This document shows, one piece after another, positions 18,447-26,203 of a stretch of 64,000 nt of DNA. Source of the stretch: Rhodanobacter sp. ANJX3 (GTDB taxonomy: Bacteria > Pseudomonadota > Gammaproteobacteria > Xanthomonadales > Rhodanobacteraceae); contig NZ_JACHCM010000001.1 in NCBI RefSeq assembly GCF_014200755.1, positions 894,367 through 958,366 on the forward strand. The letters run 5' to 3'. The notes beneath the pieces were generated by a model. It saw only the letters and a list, made by a program, of their open reading frames with translations, was not told the origin of the DNA and did no database searches. Within the stretch, counting starts at the first letter, position 1, and each line of letters starts with the position of its first letter. Made by a program: the position numbers and the translations under genes.

Positions 18447-19874
18447 ATGGGCGGCGAGAAACAAAAACTTGATAAAGACGGCCAACCGAGTGACGGATCT
18501 TTCTACCCGGCTGATACTCAGAAGTTAGAAACGTATAAAAATGCAAGCCAACATTTGTCAAACTTTCAAACGCCTGTTCTGATCCATGCCGACAACCCGC
18601 ATGAAAGGCTATATGTCGCTTGCTTCGATGGAACTGGCAACGATAAATATAAAGATCCGGAACACGCAACCAATGTTGCTAAAGTCAGTGATCAAATAAA
18701 GAAATTAAGTAATGAGGCAAACAGCCGTATAGTGTCCGGATATGTGCCAGGCCCAGGTACGCAGGACAATTTCGTGCCTCGCACCTTGGATGGCATGACT
18801 GGTCGGACCTATGACCAGCGCACCGAAGAGATGTACAAACAGTTCATCACTCAAGCCAAGGTGTGGCGCCAGGAAGACCCCAAAGCGGAAATTCGCGTTG
18901 CTGAGACTGGTTTCAGTAGAGGCGCAGACCAAGTTCCAGGTTTCGCGCGCATCGTGCAAGAGCGAGGTATCCAGGATCCTTCAGGTGCGCAATATACCCG
19001 AGACTCTCAGGGTCAAATAACTCATGTGGAGTACACCAAGCCACCGCTTGTTACGCCTGGCCAGACAGCGCAAGCGGTCGGCTTGTTCGACCCCGTGGGA
19101 ACGGGCGATCCGGTGAAGTATCACGATCGGCGCCTGCCGCCTTCAGTGATTTCAGGCTTTCAAATCAACGCCGACGATGAGCGCCGTGGACTGTTCAAAT
19201 CCGACCGAATTATCAAACCCGGTGAAACGGCTGACGGTCGTTTTCTAGCGGTGAACGTAGCCGGTGCGCATTCCGATGTTGGCGGCAGCTATCTGCGTGA
19301 CGGTCTGGCCATCCGCAGCAACAACCTGATGACCGACTACTTGAACGGCTTGAGCGACAAACCGTATCTGCAAAAGCAGGCCGAACCGACCGATCCCCGG
19401 TTGAACGTAGTACATCGCTCCGAACAGAGCATGCTGCTCTACAAGTTTTATCCGAAGATCGATCGAACCGGCCCCGGTGGCTACAACGATCTATTGGTAC
19501 CCAAGAACCAGATCGGGCGCGTCGGCGACGCCTATCACGCAGAGCCGCGCAACGAGGCGCTCAGCAATCAGTTCGAACGACAGAAGGTGAAAATCGGTGC
19601 GTTGCCGGCACCGCAGCAGGCACCGGCCGCTGCGGCGAACGATCTCTCCTCGCGGCTCGACAACATGCTGGCGGCTGGGCAATCGGGCGACCGCGCGGCG
19701 TTTCGTACCGGTACCCAGGCGCTCGCCAATTCCGACGCGGCACGCGCCATGCAGACCGAGGCGGCAGCGACGATCAACCGACAGGCGCAGACGCAACAGC
19801 AGGCTCCATCGCAACCTTCCCAGCAGCCGACACAGCAACAGCCGCCCGCTGTCGGCAGTGGACCGCAGCGCTGA
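18447..19874 (+). CDS. DUF2235 (Tle1-like) hydrolase, putative antibacterial phospholipase effector
   Basis: A 475-residue protein without a signal peptide. The DUF2235 alpha/beta hydrolase domain spans about 50-380: CFDGTGND at 59-66, the nucleophile elbow GFSRGA with Ser157, an acid loop FDPVGTGDP (214-222), and AGAHSDVGGSY with the catalytic His275. Tle1-type members of this family are phospholipases delivered into rival bacteria. The C-terminal 90 residues are a helical segment (LSSRLDNMLAAGQSGDRAAF) and a Gln/Pro-rich tail (TQQQ, PSQQ repeats). Gln-rich tails are typical of Xanthomonadales type IV secretion effectors, but the canonical XVIPCD core is not visible. The first 300 bases are noticeably AT-richer than the surroundings, suggesting transfer. 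Confidence 0.85.
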   Translation: MGGEKQKLDKDGQPSDGSFYPADTQKLETYKNASQHLSNFQTPVLIHADNPHERLYVACFDGTGNDKYKDPEHATNVAKVSDQIKKLSNEANSRIVSGYVPGPGTQDNFVPRTLDGMTGRTYDQRTEEMYKQFITQAKVWRQEDPKAEIRVAETGFSRGADQVPGFARIVQERGIQDPSGAQYTRDSQGQITHVEYTKPPLVTPGQTAQAVGLFDPVGTGDPVKYHDRRLPPSVISGFQINADDERRGLFKSDRIIKPGETADGRFLAVNVAGAHSDVGGSYLRDGLAIRSNNLMTDYLNGLSDKPYLQKQAEPTDPRLNVVHRSEQSMLLYKFYPKIDRTGPGGYNDLLVPKNQIGRVGDAYHAEPRNEALSNQFERQKVKIGALPAPQQAPAAAANDLSSRLDNMLAAGQSGDRAAFRTGTQALANSDAARAMQTEAAATINRQAQTQQQAPSQPSQQPTQQQPPAVGSGPQR

Positions 19875-19916
19875 ATATCCTGTGGCAAACCGTGATCGAG
19901 CAAGGACCGCAGCGCA

Positions 19917-20489
19917 ATGCAAGAAGACGAATTGAGCGTACTGATCAGCAAGACCGCCGCTTTGATGGAACAATTCGAACGGCGCTGCGATGAAATCGAC
20001 CATCGCCTGCTCACATCGTCGGAAGAGCTGCAAAAACTGACGCAACAGCTGCCGGCCGTCGTGAAGCAATCGGCCAATGACTCGATGCAAGCGGTGCCCG
20101 GTCAAGTGTCGAGCCAGGTGCAACTCGGCCTGTCCCGCCCTGTAAACGACTTCCAGCAGCGGCTGGACAAGGCTGGCAACGACGTCGGCCAGGCCTCACA
20201 CGCGCTTGCGCAGCAGATCAAGCACATCGAAAACCTGCAGCGGCTGCTGATCTGGAAAGTCATCGGCGTCACGGCAGCCTGTTTTTTGCTGTTGCTTGCC
20301 GGCGGCATCTGGCTATCGATGCATTACACCAAGGTCATCGAGGAAAACCAGCTCACCGCCGATCTGATGAAAACCTACAACAACGCCGATCTGGTCCTGT
20401 GCGAAAAAGGCCAGCTCTGTGCGAATGTGGACACCAAGGGCAAGCATTACGGCGATCATCGGCAGTACGTGCCGGTGATGAGGCGATAG
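19917..20489 (+). CDS. Coiled-coil membrane protein linked to the effector
   Basis: A 190-residue protein: a long N-terminal coiled coil (about 1-115, QFERRCDEIDHRLLTSSEEL), one transmembrane helix (about 122-144, LLIWKVIGVTAACFLLLLAG) and a C-terminal exported domain with a conserved-looking end (LCEKGQLCANVD, YGDHRQYVPV) carrying two cysteines. Similar proteins follow DUF2235 genes in other Xanthomonadales and are sometimes labelled 'relaxation protein', which does not describe a proven function. It starts 42 bases after the effector stop, so probably belongs to the operon. It could assist delivery or add protection; unknown. Confidence 0.75.
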   Translation: MQEDELSVLISKTAALMEQFERRCDEIDHRLLTSSEELQKLTQQLPAVVKQSANDSMQAVPGQVSSQVQLGLSRPVNDFQQRLDKAGNDVGQASHALAQQIKHIENLQRLLIWKVIGVTAACFLLLLAGGIWLSMHYTKVIEENQLTADLMKTYNNADLVLCEKGQLCANVDTKGKHYGDHRQYVPVMRR

Positions 20490-20525
20490 CGCGTTCTCTT
20501 CCACGAGGAGACTTTGAACGGGCTC

Positions 20526-20981
20526 TCAGGCAGCCATCAGCTTTGCACGCATCTCCCGATAGTTTTTCCGGTACTTCTTTGCCAGCGAGGTCTTTTGCGT
20601 CTCGCTGAGGATCTTGCCGGATACCTGAAAGAAGATTTTTTCCTCTTCACGCAAATGATCGTGCAGTGCCTTGGAAAGCTTCTGCAACGTGCTTGTCCAG
20701 CCTCTACCCTTGTGATCCGTCGTCTGCAGCTTCTCGACCAGCTTATCCATCTTGTGGTGATCGCTCAGCGCGTCGCGTGCCGAATGGAGGCCGCGATCGT
20801 CCATCAGAATATCCACGTACAGATACCGCTCTTCCGCCGCTTCATGCGCGGCCAGCTCGATGCGCAGTTCGGTAAACATGTGCACGCGATGCTCGCCCGG
20901 ATCGGAAAGCATCAGACTGCGCATCAGTGAGCGCTGGATCTTATGGCTCTCGCGCAAGGCTTCGAAAATGGTTTCTGACAT
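20526..20981 (-). CDS. Hemerythrin-domain protein
   Basis: A 151-residue cytoplasmic four-helix protein. The di-iron ligands of the hemerythrin HHE fold can be placed at ESHKIQ (start of helix A), ELAAHEAAEERYLY (H and E pair), DHHKMD and HDHLREEEKIFF. The ATG at 20981 fits the start of helix A; the upstream extension does not look like protein. Members of this group bind oxygen or NO or store iron and are often stress-induced. It is a single-gene unit convergent with the effector operon. Confidence 0.9.
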   Translation of the reverse strand: MSETIFEALRESHKIQRSLMRSLMLSDPGEHRVHMFTELRIELAAHEAAEERYLYVDILMDDRGLHSARDALSDHHKMDKLVEKLQTTDHKGRGWTSTLQKLSKALHDHLREEEKIFFQVSGKILSETQKTSLAKKYRKNYREMRAKLMAA

Positions 20982-21168
20982 GTGGCGTATTCCCCGGCTC
21001 GTGACGAAAATGGAAGTCTCAATCGCTCTGGCGGCCAAATCTTGCGCTTCACTTCCGCCGAGCGTGAGTGTCGGCCAGGGAGGGTGACAAAAGCGTCAGC
21101 TAGCCGTTCCACATCGTCGCTGAAATGTTTCCGGTGTAAGGTGAGAGTCTTCGTACGGAGAAAACCGA

Positions 21169-21552
21169 ATGACACGCATCCTGTTTGTCGGCCAGAAGCC
21201 GGAAACCGTCGATTTTTCCGATCCGTCGCTTCCTCCGGGATTCGATGCCGCCAAGATCAACGCCGGTATCGACGTGGCCGTCAGCAAGATCGAGGAACGT
21301 GGCTGGCAGGGAGACACCTGCATGATCACGCCCGATGCGGCCGGCAGCGCCATGCTCGAGAAACAGCTGAAAAGCGCAACCTACGACTGCGTGGTGATCG
21401 GTGGCGGTCTGCGCATTCCACCGAAAAGCCTCGCCATGTTCGAGACAGTGGTCAACATCGTGCACAAGGCGGCGCCCGGTGCGGCCATCGCTTTCAATAC
21501 GCGTCCCGAAGATACGGCCGACGCAGCGGCTCGTCAGCTTCATCCCGATTGA
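21169..21552 (+). CDS. Conserved hypothetical Rossmann-like protein
   Basis: A 127-residue soluble protein beginning MTRILFVGQKPETVDFSDP. It alternates strands and helices like a receiver or Rossmann fold: ILFVGQ as strand 1, TCMITPD as strand 2, YDCVVIGGGL as strand 3, and AAIAFNTRPED near the end. The IGGGLR loop could bind a phosphate, but no phosphorylatable aspartate pattern of a response regulator is present. GGAG lies seven bases before the ATG. I recognise it as a conserved uncharacterised family of plant- and soil-associated proteobacteria. It is monocistronic. Confidence 0.8.
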   Translation: MTRILFVGQKPETVDFSDPSLPPGFDAAKINAGIDVAVSKIEERGWQGDTCMITPDAAGSAMLEKQLKSATYDCVVIGGGLRIPPKSLAMFETVVNIVHKAAPGAAIAFNTRPEDTADAAARQLHPD

Positions 21553-21602
21553 TAGGCCGCATGCCCTCAACACGACCGTCTCAGCCGATTTCGCTGTCGC
21601 GC

Positions 21603-22454
21603 TCACGCGGCGCCCTTCTCCGCCATCCGCATCAGCGAATCGAATGCGCGGTCGCTGAGTATTCGCCGTAGAAACAGGATGACGCGCGCACCGCCGCCGG
21701 TGGCGTAGCGCGTGCGGGGACGGTGCGTGCGCAGCGCACGCGCAATCGTGGCGGCGACCACATCCGGTTCCGAAACCATCGTTGATTTTTCGCTGGAGTC
21801 GAACAGGCGCGCGTGTGCCCTGGCCTGCTCGGCGTAGGCCGTATGGCCCGAGCGCTGCAGCAGGCTTTCCCTCGCGATGCCCGTCCACTCGGTGCGGATC
21901 GCGCCAGGCTCGATAATCACCACATCGATGCCGAACGGTGCCAGCTCCATCCGCAGACAATCGCTCAGCCCTTCGACCGCGAATTTGGTCGCGTGATACC
22001 AGGTACCCAGCGGTTCGTGCATCTTGCCGCCGATCGAGGTGATGTTGACGATGCGCCCGCCGCCCTGGGCGCGCATCATCGGCGTGCTCAGCTGGATCAG
22101 CCGAGCCAGCCCGAACACGTTGACCTCGAACTGTCGACGACCCTCGTCCAGCGGCACGTCCTCAAGGGCACCGTAGGAACCGTAGCCGGCGTTGTTGACC
22201 AGCACATCGAGACGTCCCTCCGACCGCTTGATGGCATCCACCGCTGCCACGATCGACGCATCGTCGGTCAGATCCAGCGACAGCAGATGGGCACCCGCCG
22301 CGCCCAGTGGCTGCATACGTTCAAGCCGTCGCGCAGCGGCATAAACCACGTAGCCGTCGGCCAGCAGGCGCTGCGCTGTCGCTTCGCCGATACCGGAGGA
22401 CGCGCCGGTAATCAGCGCGACCTTCTTCGTGGCGTGGGCAGTGTTTATCGTCAT
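21603..22454 (-). CDS. Short-chain dehydrogenase/reductase
   Basis: A 283-residue classical SDR: TGASSGIG at 16-23, NNAG at 87-90, Ser140, Tyr153 and Lys157 (YHATK). Arg42-Arg43 after the second strand favour NADP(H). It is related to, but clearly distinct from, the SDR at 3040-3873. It is transcribed divergently from a MerR-family regulator 73 bases away, with a MerR-type promoter between them, so its expression is probably induced by that regulator. Start ATG 22454. Substrate unknown. Confidence 0.92.
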   Translation of the reverse strand: MTINTAHATKKVALITGASSGIGEATAQRLLADGYVVYAAARRLERMQPLGAAGAHLLSLDLTDDASIVAAVDAIKRSEGRLDVLVNNAGYGSYGALEDVPLDEGRRQFEVNVFGLARLIQLSTPMMRAQGGGRIVNITSIGGKMHEPLGTWYHATKFAVEGLSDCLRMELAPFGIDVVIIEPGAIRTEWTGIARESLLQRSGHTAYAEQARAHARLFDSSEKSTMVSEPDVVAATIARALRTHRPRTRYATGGGARVILFLRRILSDRAFDSLMRMAEKGAA

Positions 22455-22487
22455 GACGTATGTCCTTGGGATTCGGTAGCCGGCAGT

Positions 22488-22516
22488 CTAAACTAGGGTC
22501 TATACACCCAAGTCAA
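22488..22516 (-). promoter_or_regulatory. MerR-type promoter of the SDR gene
   Basis: On the minus strand TTGACT (-35; plus-strand 22511-22516) is followed by a spacer carrying the dyad GGGT-N6-ACCC (22496-22509) and a weak -10 (TTTAGA). A dyad within an over-long spacer is the usual target of MerR activators. Confidence 0.55.
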
Positions 22517-22526
22517 GAGGCACCGC

Positions 22527-22919
22527 ATGCTGATCGCCGAATTCTGCCGTCGCGCCGAGCTGACGCGTGACGCCGTGCGCCTGTATGTAAAGCTTGGCCT
22601 GTTCGCTCCCCATGTGGGGCACAGCGCCAGCAATCGCTACCAGCAGTTCAACGAGGCCGATCTGGACCGCGCCGCCGTGATTCGCACCGCACAGCAGCTG
22701 GGTTTCACTCTCAAACAAATCGTCACGTTCAATCGCGAGTACGAGGCTGGAGCCATGGATCGCGAGCGCAAACTCGCCATCATGCGTGACCAGCTGGAAG
22801 CGGTCGACCTGAAGGCGGAACGCATTCGCGCGATGAGGAAATACCTGCGCGCCAAGATCGCATGGCTGGAAGCCGGCGAACGCGGTGACGAACCGGTGTT
22901 CTGCCGTATGCGACGTTAG
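22527..22919 (+). CDS. MerR-family transcriptional regulator
   Basis: A 130-residue regulator: winged helix at 2-70 (LIAEFCRRAELTRDAVRLYV and SASNRYQQFNEADL), followed by the dimerising coiled coil (about 80-115). The C-terminal effector part is very short, with a single cysteine in PVFCRMRR near the end, as in small redox or electrophile sensors. The ATG at 22527 follows AAGAGG. Its likely target is the divergent SDR gene. The inducer cannot be deduced. Confidence 0.9.
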   Translation: MLIAEFCRRAELTRDAVRLYVKLGLFAPHVGHSASNRYQQFNEADLDRAAVIRTAQQLGFTLKQIVTFNREYEAGAMDRERKLAIMRDQLEAVDLKAERIRAMRKYLRAKIAWLEAGERGDEPVFCRMRR

Positions 22920-22985
22920 CGAGGCCAACGGAGCCGGGTTCGCCATTCAAACGGCGCAGAGCCAACCCTATCCGGGCAAGCATTG

Positions 22986-23666
22986 CTAGTTTTCATGCTC
23001 CGCATGCATGCGCCGAATGCGTACCGTGCTGCCGCCCTCGTAAGTCACGACATACGTCGAGCCCTCATGCGTCTGCTGCGCGACGCGCACCGGGTCGGCC
23101 TGAATCGATTTCAGCACGGCATCCTGGTGAAATGCCGCCAGATCGCCGTCGGGAATCAGCATCAGCGGTGGGCTGATCTGCTGAAAGCTGGTGAAATGGC
23201 TGCCGCACTTGGTCGTTCTGGGCTCGAACATCAGCCAGCCCTGGCCGCAGCTCGCACCGGAGACTTCGGGCAAGCGCTTAAGCCAGATGAAATACTTGTT
23301 CTCGTGCGTGATCCAGACGCGATTGCGTCGAGCATCGTCACCGCCGATATCGTCCGATTTCCAGAAGCGCACCAGGGAGGCCTCGTGGCAGTCGGTGGAT
23401 GCGCATTCCTGCAGCACCAGATATTCGTTGTCCTGCAGATGGATCGGCTCGATGCTGAGAATGTCGTCCTTCATCAGCGCCTGCGCCGGGAATACTACCG
23501 ACGGCATACGCGGGTCGACCCTGAAGTCGCCGGAGATCAGATAGCCGCCGTGTTGCGAAGAGTACGCCGGCGAAGTGACCTTTACGGCCGGCAGATTCGT
23601 TTGCGCCGAGGCGACGAGGCTCACCAGAGCCAGACTGGTAAGCCACAGGATGCGTGCGGGTTTCAT
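22986..23666 (-). CDS. Secreted protein of unknown function
   Basis: A 226-residue protein with a clear signal peptide (MKPARILWLTSLALVSLVAS, cleavage after SAQ). The mature part is beta-rich with four cysteines (ECASTDC, GASCGQG, TKCGSH), probably disulfide bonded in the periplasm. GGGAG lies six bases before ATG 23666. I recognise no domain; the composition (FIWLKRLPEVSGAS, YVVTYEGG) suggests a Xanthomonadales-specific family. It is a single-gene unit. Confidence 0.75.
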   Translation of the reverse strand: MKPARILWLTSLALVSLVASAQTNLPAVKVTSPAYSSQHGGYLISGDFRVDPRMPSVVFPAQALMKDDILSIEPIHLQDNEYLVLQECASTDCHEASLVRFWKSDDIGGDDARRNRVWITHENKYFIWLKRLPEVSGASCGQGWLMFEPRTTKCGSHFTSFQQISPPLMLIPDGDLAAFHQDAVLKSIQADPVRVAQQTHEGSTYVVTYEGGSTVRIRRMHAEHEN

Positions 23667-23833
23667 CGGTACTCCCTACCGTGGACGAAACAGCTGCCAT
23701 GGTGCGCGGCGGCGCACGGCGGTGCAAGCGCAACAGAGCCCTTCCCTCGCGGCGTACTACTCATAAGCTCGCGCTCGCCGAGAACAGCGCGTCTTAAGCA
23801 AACAGCCGCATGTACTGCGCTCACACCGACCGT

Positions 23834-23859
23834 AAAAAACGCGGCGGGCTCCGCGCCGC
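23834..23859 (-). terminator. Rho-independent terminator (minus strand)
   Basis: Read on the minus strand, GCGGCG / CGCCGC forms a six-base GC stem with a seven-base loop and is followed by G then six T residues, 37 bases beyond the stop of the gene at 23896. Confidence 0.7.
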
Positions 23860-23895
23860 ACCGTCTTCACCAAGCGGACACCAGTGCGCCAAGGC

Positions 23896-24282
23896 TCACG
23901 GCATTTTTGCAACCTCGTCGCACCTGATCTCGCTGCAATTGAAATCCACTTCCACGCCGCGACCGGCGATCACCGGCACATTGAGATGCTTGGCGACATC
24001 CTGGCCGCTCTGCTTCAGCGTGACCGTGTAGGTACCCGTCGGTAGTGCGTGTGCCGAGTAACGACCGCTGGCATCCACCTTCACCGTTCGGCCCGCCCCG
24101 GTCGCATCGCTGCGCACAGCGACGCTGTAACCCAGGGGCGCTTTGCCGAACACTGCACCCGCCGTGTCCTGCGCACTGGCCGTGGAGATACTGGCCACGG
24201 TGCACGCGCCGATGACACCGGCTAGAGCCAGACGACGAGCGATGCGACGCACGGTGAAACGAGGCGAAAAAACAGGGTTCAT
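23896..24282 (-). CDS. Secreted carboxypeptidase-regulatory-like domain protein
   Basis: A 128-residue protein. A signal peptide with a twin-arginine-rich start (RRIARRLALAGVIGACTVAS) leads to a single beta-sandwich of the CarboxypepD_reg/SdrD-B type: AVFGKAPLGYSVAVRSDATG, GRYSAHALPTGTYTVTLK. The same domain forms the N-terminal extension of Oar-like TonB receptors, but here it stands alone. AAGGAAG precedes ATG 24282. It ends EIRCDEVAKMP with two cysteines. It lies downstream of a 31-codon gene that has its own sigma-54 promoter, so it may be part of that transcript. Role unknown. Confidence 0.75.
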   Translation of the reverse strand: MNPVFSPRFTVRRIARRLALAGVIGACTVASISTASAQDTAGAVFGKAPLGYSVAVRSDATGAGRTVKVDASGRYSAHALPTGTYTVTLKQSGQDVAKHLNVPVIAGRGVEVDFNCSEIRCDEVAKMP

Positions 24283-24407
24283 AAGTCACTTCCTTAGTTT
24301 GTGGGGTGAGGAAAAATAGGCACACCAACGGCTAGCTGCTGCGCGTAAAACCAAGTGGACGACGCCGTCAACATCGGTATCGCCAGCATGACTTCGCGCG
24401 CTGCCGC

Positions 24408-24503
24408 CTACACCAGCAGCATGTTGCCGACGGTCATCGCGCTGATCAGCACGCAGGCGCCGAACAGGCTGCGCAACAGCAGGGTTTCGATTTCGAATTT
24501 CAT
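24408..24503 (-). CDS. 31-aa hydrophobic peptide under sigma-54 control
   Basis: A 31-codon frame (MKFEIETLLLRSLFGACVLI, then SAMTVGNMLLV and a stop). GGAG lies seven bases before the ATG. A sigma-54 promoter lies 46 bases upstream, with activator sites beyond, which makes it very likely that this tiny frame is a real gene. It could be a small membrane protein or an exported peptide: after KFEIETLLLR comes a 20-residue hydrophobic stretch. The same activator palindrome fronts the FtsX-type permease operon at 2.2 kb, so the two may act together (inference). The next frame on the same strand, 24294-24389, could encode another 31 residues but lacks support. Confidence 0.6.
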   Translation of the reverse strand: MKFEIETLLLRSLFGACVLISAMTVGNMLLV

Positions 24504-24548
24504 GGTGGCTCTCCATAGAGTGAGGAAACGAAGCTTTCGAGAGGTATA

Positions 24549-24566
24549 TGGCAAGCACCATGCCAA
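24549..24566 (-). promoter_or_regulatory. Sigma-54 (-24/-12) promoter of the 31-aa gene
   Basis: On the minus strand TTGGCATGGTGCTTGC has the -24 GG and -12 GC ten bases apart and matches TGGCA...TTGC. It lies 46 bases before the small gene. Confidence 0.75.
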
Positions 24567-24630
24567 TGCCTCGCGCGCTGAAAACCGCGCTCCGATGCCG
24601 TTTTTCGTTGCTTATCGAAGGAGAAAATTC

Positions 24631-24670
24631 GTCCGCGGACACTTCACGCGGACATCGGACGCCGCGGACA
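24631..24670. promoter_or_regulatory. Putative enhancer site for a sigma-54 activator
   Basis: GTCCGCGGAC (24631-24640) plus GCGGACA half sites at 24648 and 24664. The palindrome begins 67 bases upstream of the -24 GG, the same geometry as at 2377-2409. The remaining sequence 24671-24897 shows no gene that I can support. Confidence 0.65.
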
Positions 24671-24897
24671 CACTGCTCACGCGACAACACGCGGCAGAAA
24701 TGCCGGCGCACTGTTGAACGATGAGATCAGTCAGTTCGCATTACCCGTGACATAGTGACGGTCGACGTCTTGCTGCGATGGAAAACGCCTCGCTATACCG
24801 ATAGGCGCACTCGTAAATTCGCTGACCCGCCATATCGATAAGCGAAAAACCGCGCCCACCGTCCGGCGTCAGTCGATACCGGATGGATGCAGGCAGG

Positions 24898-25272
24898 TGT
24901 GCTCGTGATGGAGAAGCCGCGAAAGCGTCCCGCAAATCATGGGGCAATACGGTTCCAGCACGGGATCGATGGGCGACAGGGCAACTGTCACGACATCGCC
25001 AATAGTTGCGCCAGCCGCCTAAATTTGCCGTCCGTTTCGAGCGTCGCTCAACATGGACGGCCGTTGATGGTGCCTTCCACCGACGTCCCGCCAGGCCTTG
25101 GCAGCACGTCGCTCGCTGCCTTTGGCAAAACCGGAAAGGCACATGAACCCTCTTTACCGGGTTTCATAGGGCGAAGGAGTTTTGCCTGAAACGTAAACGT
25201 GCCTGATGCGGTCATCTCGACGACCCCCAACACTCCGCTTGCATTGATGACGGCAGAATCGTTCGCCTTCAA
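24898..25272 (-). pseudogene. DUF1905-domain protein, broken
   Basis: The minus strand reads TFQAKLLRPMKPGKEGSCAF, VLPKAASDVLPRPGGTSVEG, TINGRPC and then an in-frame stop; the same frame continues ATLETDGKFRR. A shifted frame gives GDVVTVALSPIDPVLEP and a third gives DLRDAFAASP. Together these are the consecutive parts of a DUF1905 protein (usual order: FQA.LL..., LPK.AS..L..RG...VEGTINGHPF, ATLE.DG, GD.V.V.L.P, P.DLR.AL). One stop and at least two frameshifts show that it is dead; the YdeI-like C-terminus is missing. Confidence 0.75.
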
Positions 25273-25275
25273 AAC

Positions 25276-25518
25276 CTATACGTTTTTCTCCGCCTGCCGC
25301 ACGAGTTCCCTGATCTTGGTCGCACGCAGCTGTTCGCACTTTTTCAGACCCTCTCGCGCTTCCTTGATCACCTCGAAGGCCAGGTTCTGGCTGGTGTGAT
25401 GCCGCTTCGCATCGATGGCGGCATCCAGCCGCTGCTGCGCCGCGCGGATCGCTTTATCGACGCGATACAACGGCGCATGCGGATGGGTGGTCAGGGGCGG
25501 CTCGTAGTTTTTCGTCAT
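25276..25518 (-). CDS. Small helical protein of unknown function
   Basis: An 80-residue, strongly charged and helical protein (AIRAAQQRLDAAIDAKRHHT, KKCEQLRATKIRELVRQAEK). It has no signal or membrane segment. Codon third positions are GC-rich like its neighbours. GAAG lies nine bases before ATG 25518. It ends three bases before the open frame containing the broken DUF1905 gene, so the two may once have formed an operon. I do not recognise it. Confidence 0.55.
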   Translation of the reverse strand: MTKNYEPPLTTHPHAPLYRVDKAIRAAQQRLDAAIDAKRHHTSQNLAFEVIKEAREGLKKCEQLRATKIRELVRQAEKNV

Positions 25519-25699
25519 GGCATGTCTTCTTGATCAGATCGGCACGATAGCCGAGTTGGGCAAGCGGCGGTCGATAGGACAAGTGAAGCCCTACCCTGCC
25601 TTGCGTCATGCAAAAGACTTTAGGAGAACCTGACACGTCCATTCCAAGAGCGACGTTGCAGCGCCGAGCCTTCAAGCCCACACGCTCTGAGCCGCCGCC

Positions 25700-26134
25700 C
25701 TAGCCTGGGTCGCGCCCGCCTGCCGAGGCACGCAGCTTGGCCAGCGTCTTGCCGAATTCGGTGATGCGTTTGCTGTCGGTGTTGCCGAGCCAGCGCTGCA
25801 GTTCGTCGTCGAACACGGGGCCACCCATGGCGATGGTTTTTTTTCCGAGCGCGGTCAACTCGACAATGGACACGCGCCGGTCGGTAGCTTCGGCCTTTCG
25901 AGAGCACAGGCCCTTAGCCATGATACGGTCGACTGCCTGGCTGGCGCCGCCGACGGTCATGGGGAGCTTCTCGGCGATGTCCTTGACGTAGCAATCGGTA
26001 ACGGCGTCGATGATCAGCAGCACGCTGAAGGTACCCAGCGGCACACCGGCCTCTTTGCGCAGTCGAGCATCGATCGCGTTCCACATGTCCGTTTCCAGAC
26101 GGACCAGATCGCTGAACACATCGCGCAGGGACAT
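25700..26134 (-). CDS. MarR-family transcriptional regulator
   Basis: A 144-residue winged-helix regulator. The DNA-binding core is KDIAEKLPMTVGGASQAVDR (about 51-70) with the wing ATDRRVSIVELTALGKKTI. Helices at both ends form the dimer interface. The gene is divergent to a patatin-like phospholipase gene 69 bases away and a palindrome lies between them, so it probably represses itself and that gene. Two cysteines (CYVK and LCSRK) could serve redox sensing, but this is speculative. Confidence 0.9.
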   Translation of the reverse strand: MSLRDVFSDLVRLETDMWNAIDARLRKEAGVPLGTFSVLLIIDAVTDCYVKDIAEKLPMTVGGASQAVDRIMAKGLCSRKAEATDRRVSIVELTALGKKTIAMGGPVFDDELQRWLGNTDSKRITEFGKTLAKLRASAGGRDPG

Positions 26135-26150
26135 CTTGCCTCCATGAATA

Positions 26151-26164
26151 GATTAGCACTAATC
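26151..26164. promoter_or_regulatory. Putative MarR operator
   Basis: The perfect dyad GATTAG-CA-CTAATC lies 16 bases upstream of the marR-type start in the divergent intergenic region; AT-rich dyads of this size are typical MarR sites. Confidence 0.6.
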
Positions 26165-26203
26165 TAATTACCACTGATCCATTCTAGTCCAAGGAAATGC
26201 TCG

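Noticed and set aside
18447-19874. Canonical XVIPCD in the DUF2235 effector
   Set aside because: The Gln-rich tail is present but the HPDH, AFAVQ and TAQAV-type motifs seen in the 45 kb effector are not, so the delivery route stays open.
20526-20981. Hemerythrin gene as part of the effector operon
   Set aside because: It is on the opposite strand, convergent with the operon.
24294-24389. A second 31-codon frame after the small sigma-54-driven gene
   Set aside because: No ribosome site, and its end covers the ribosome site of the next gene; it could be real but nothing supports it.
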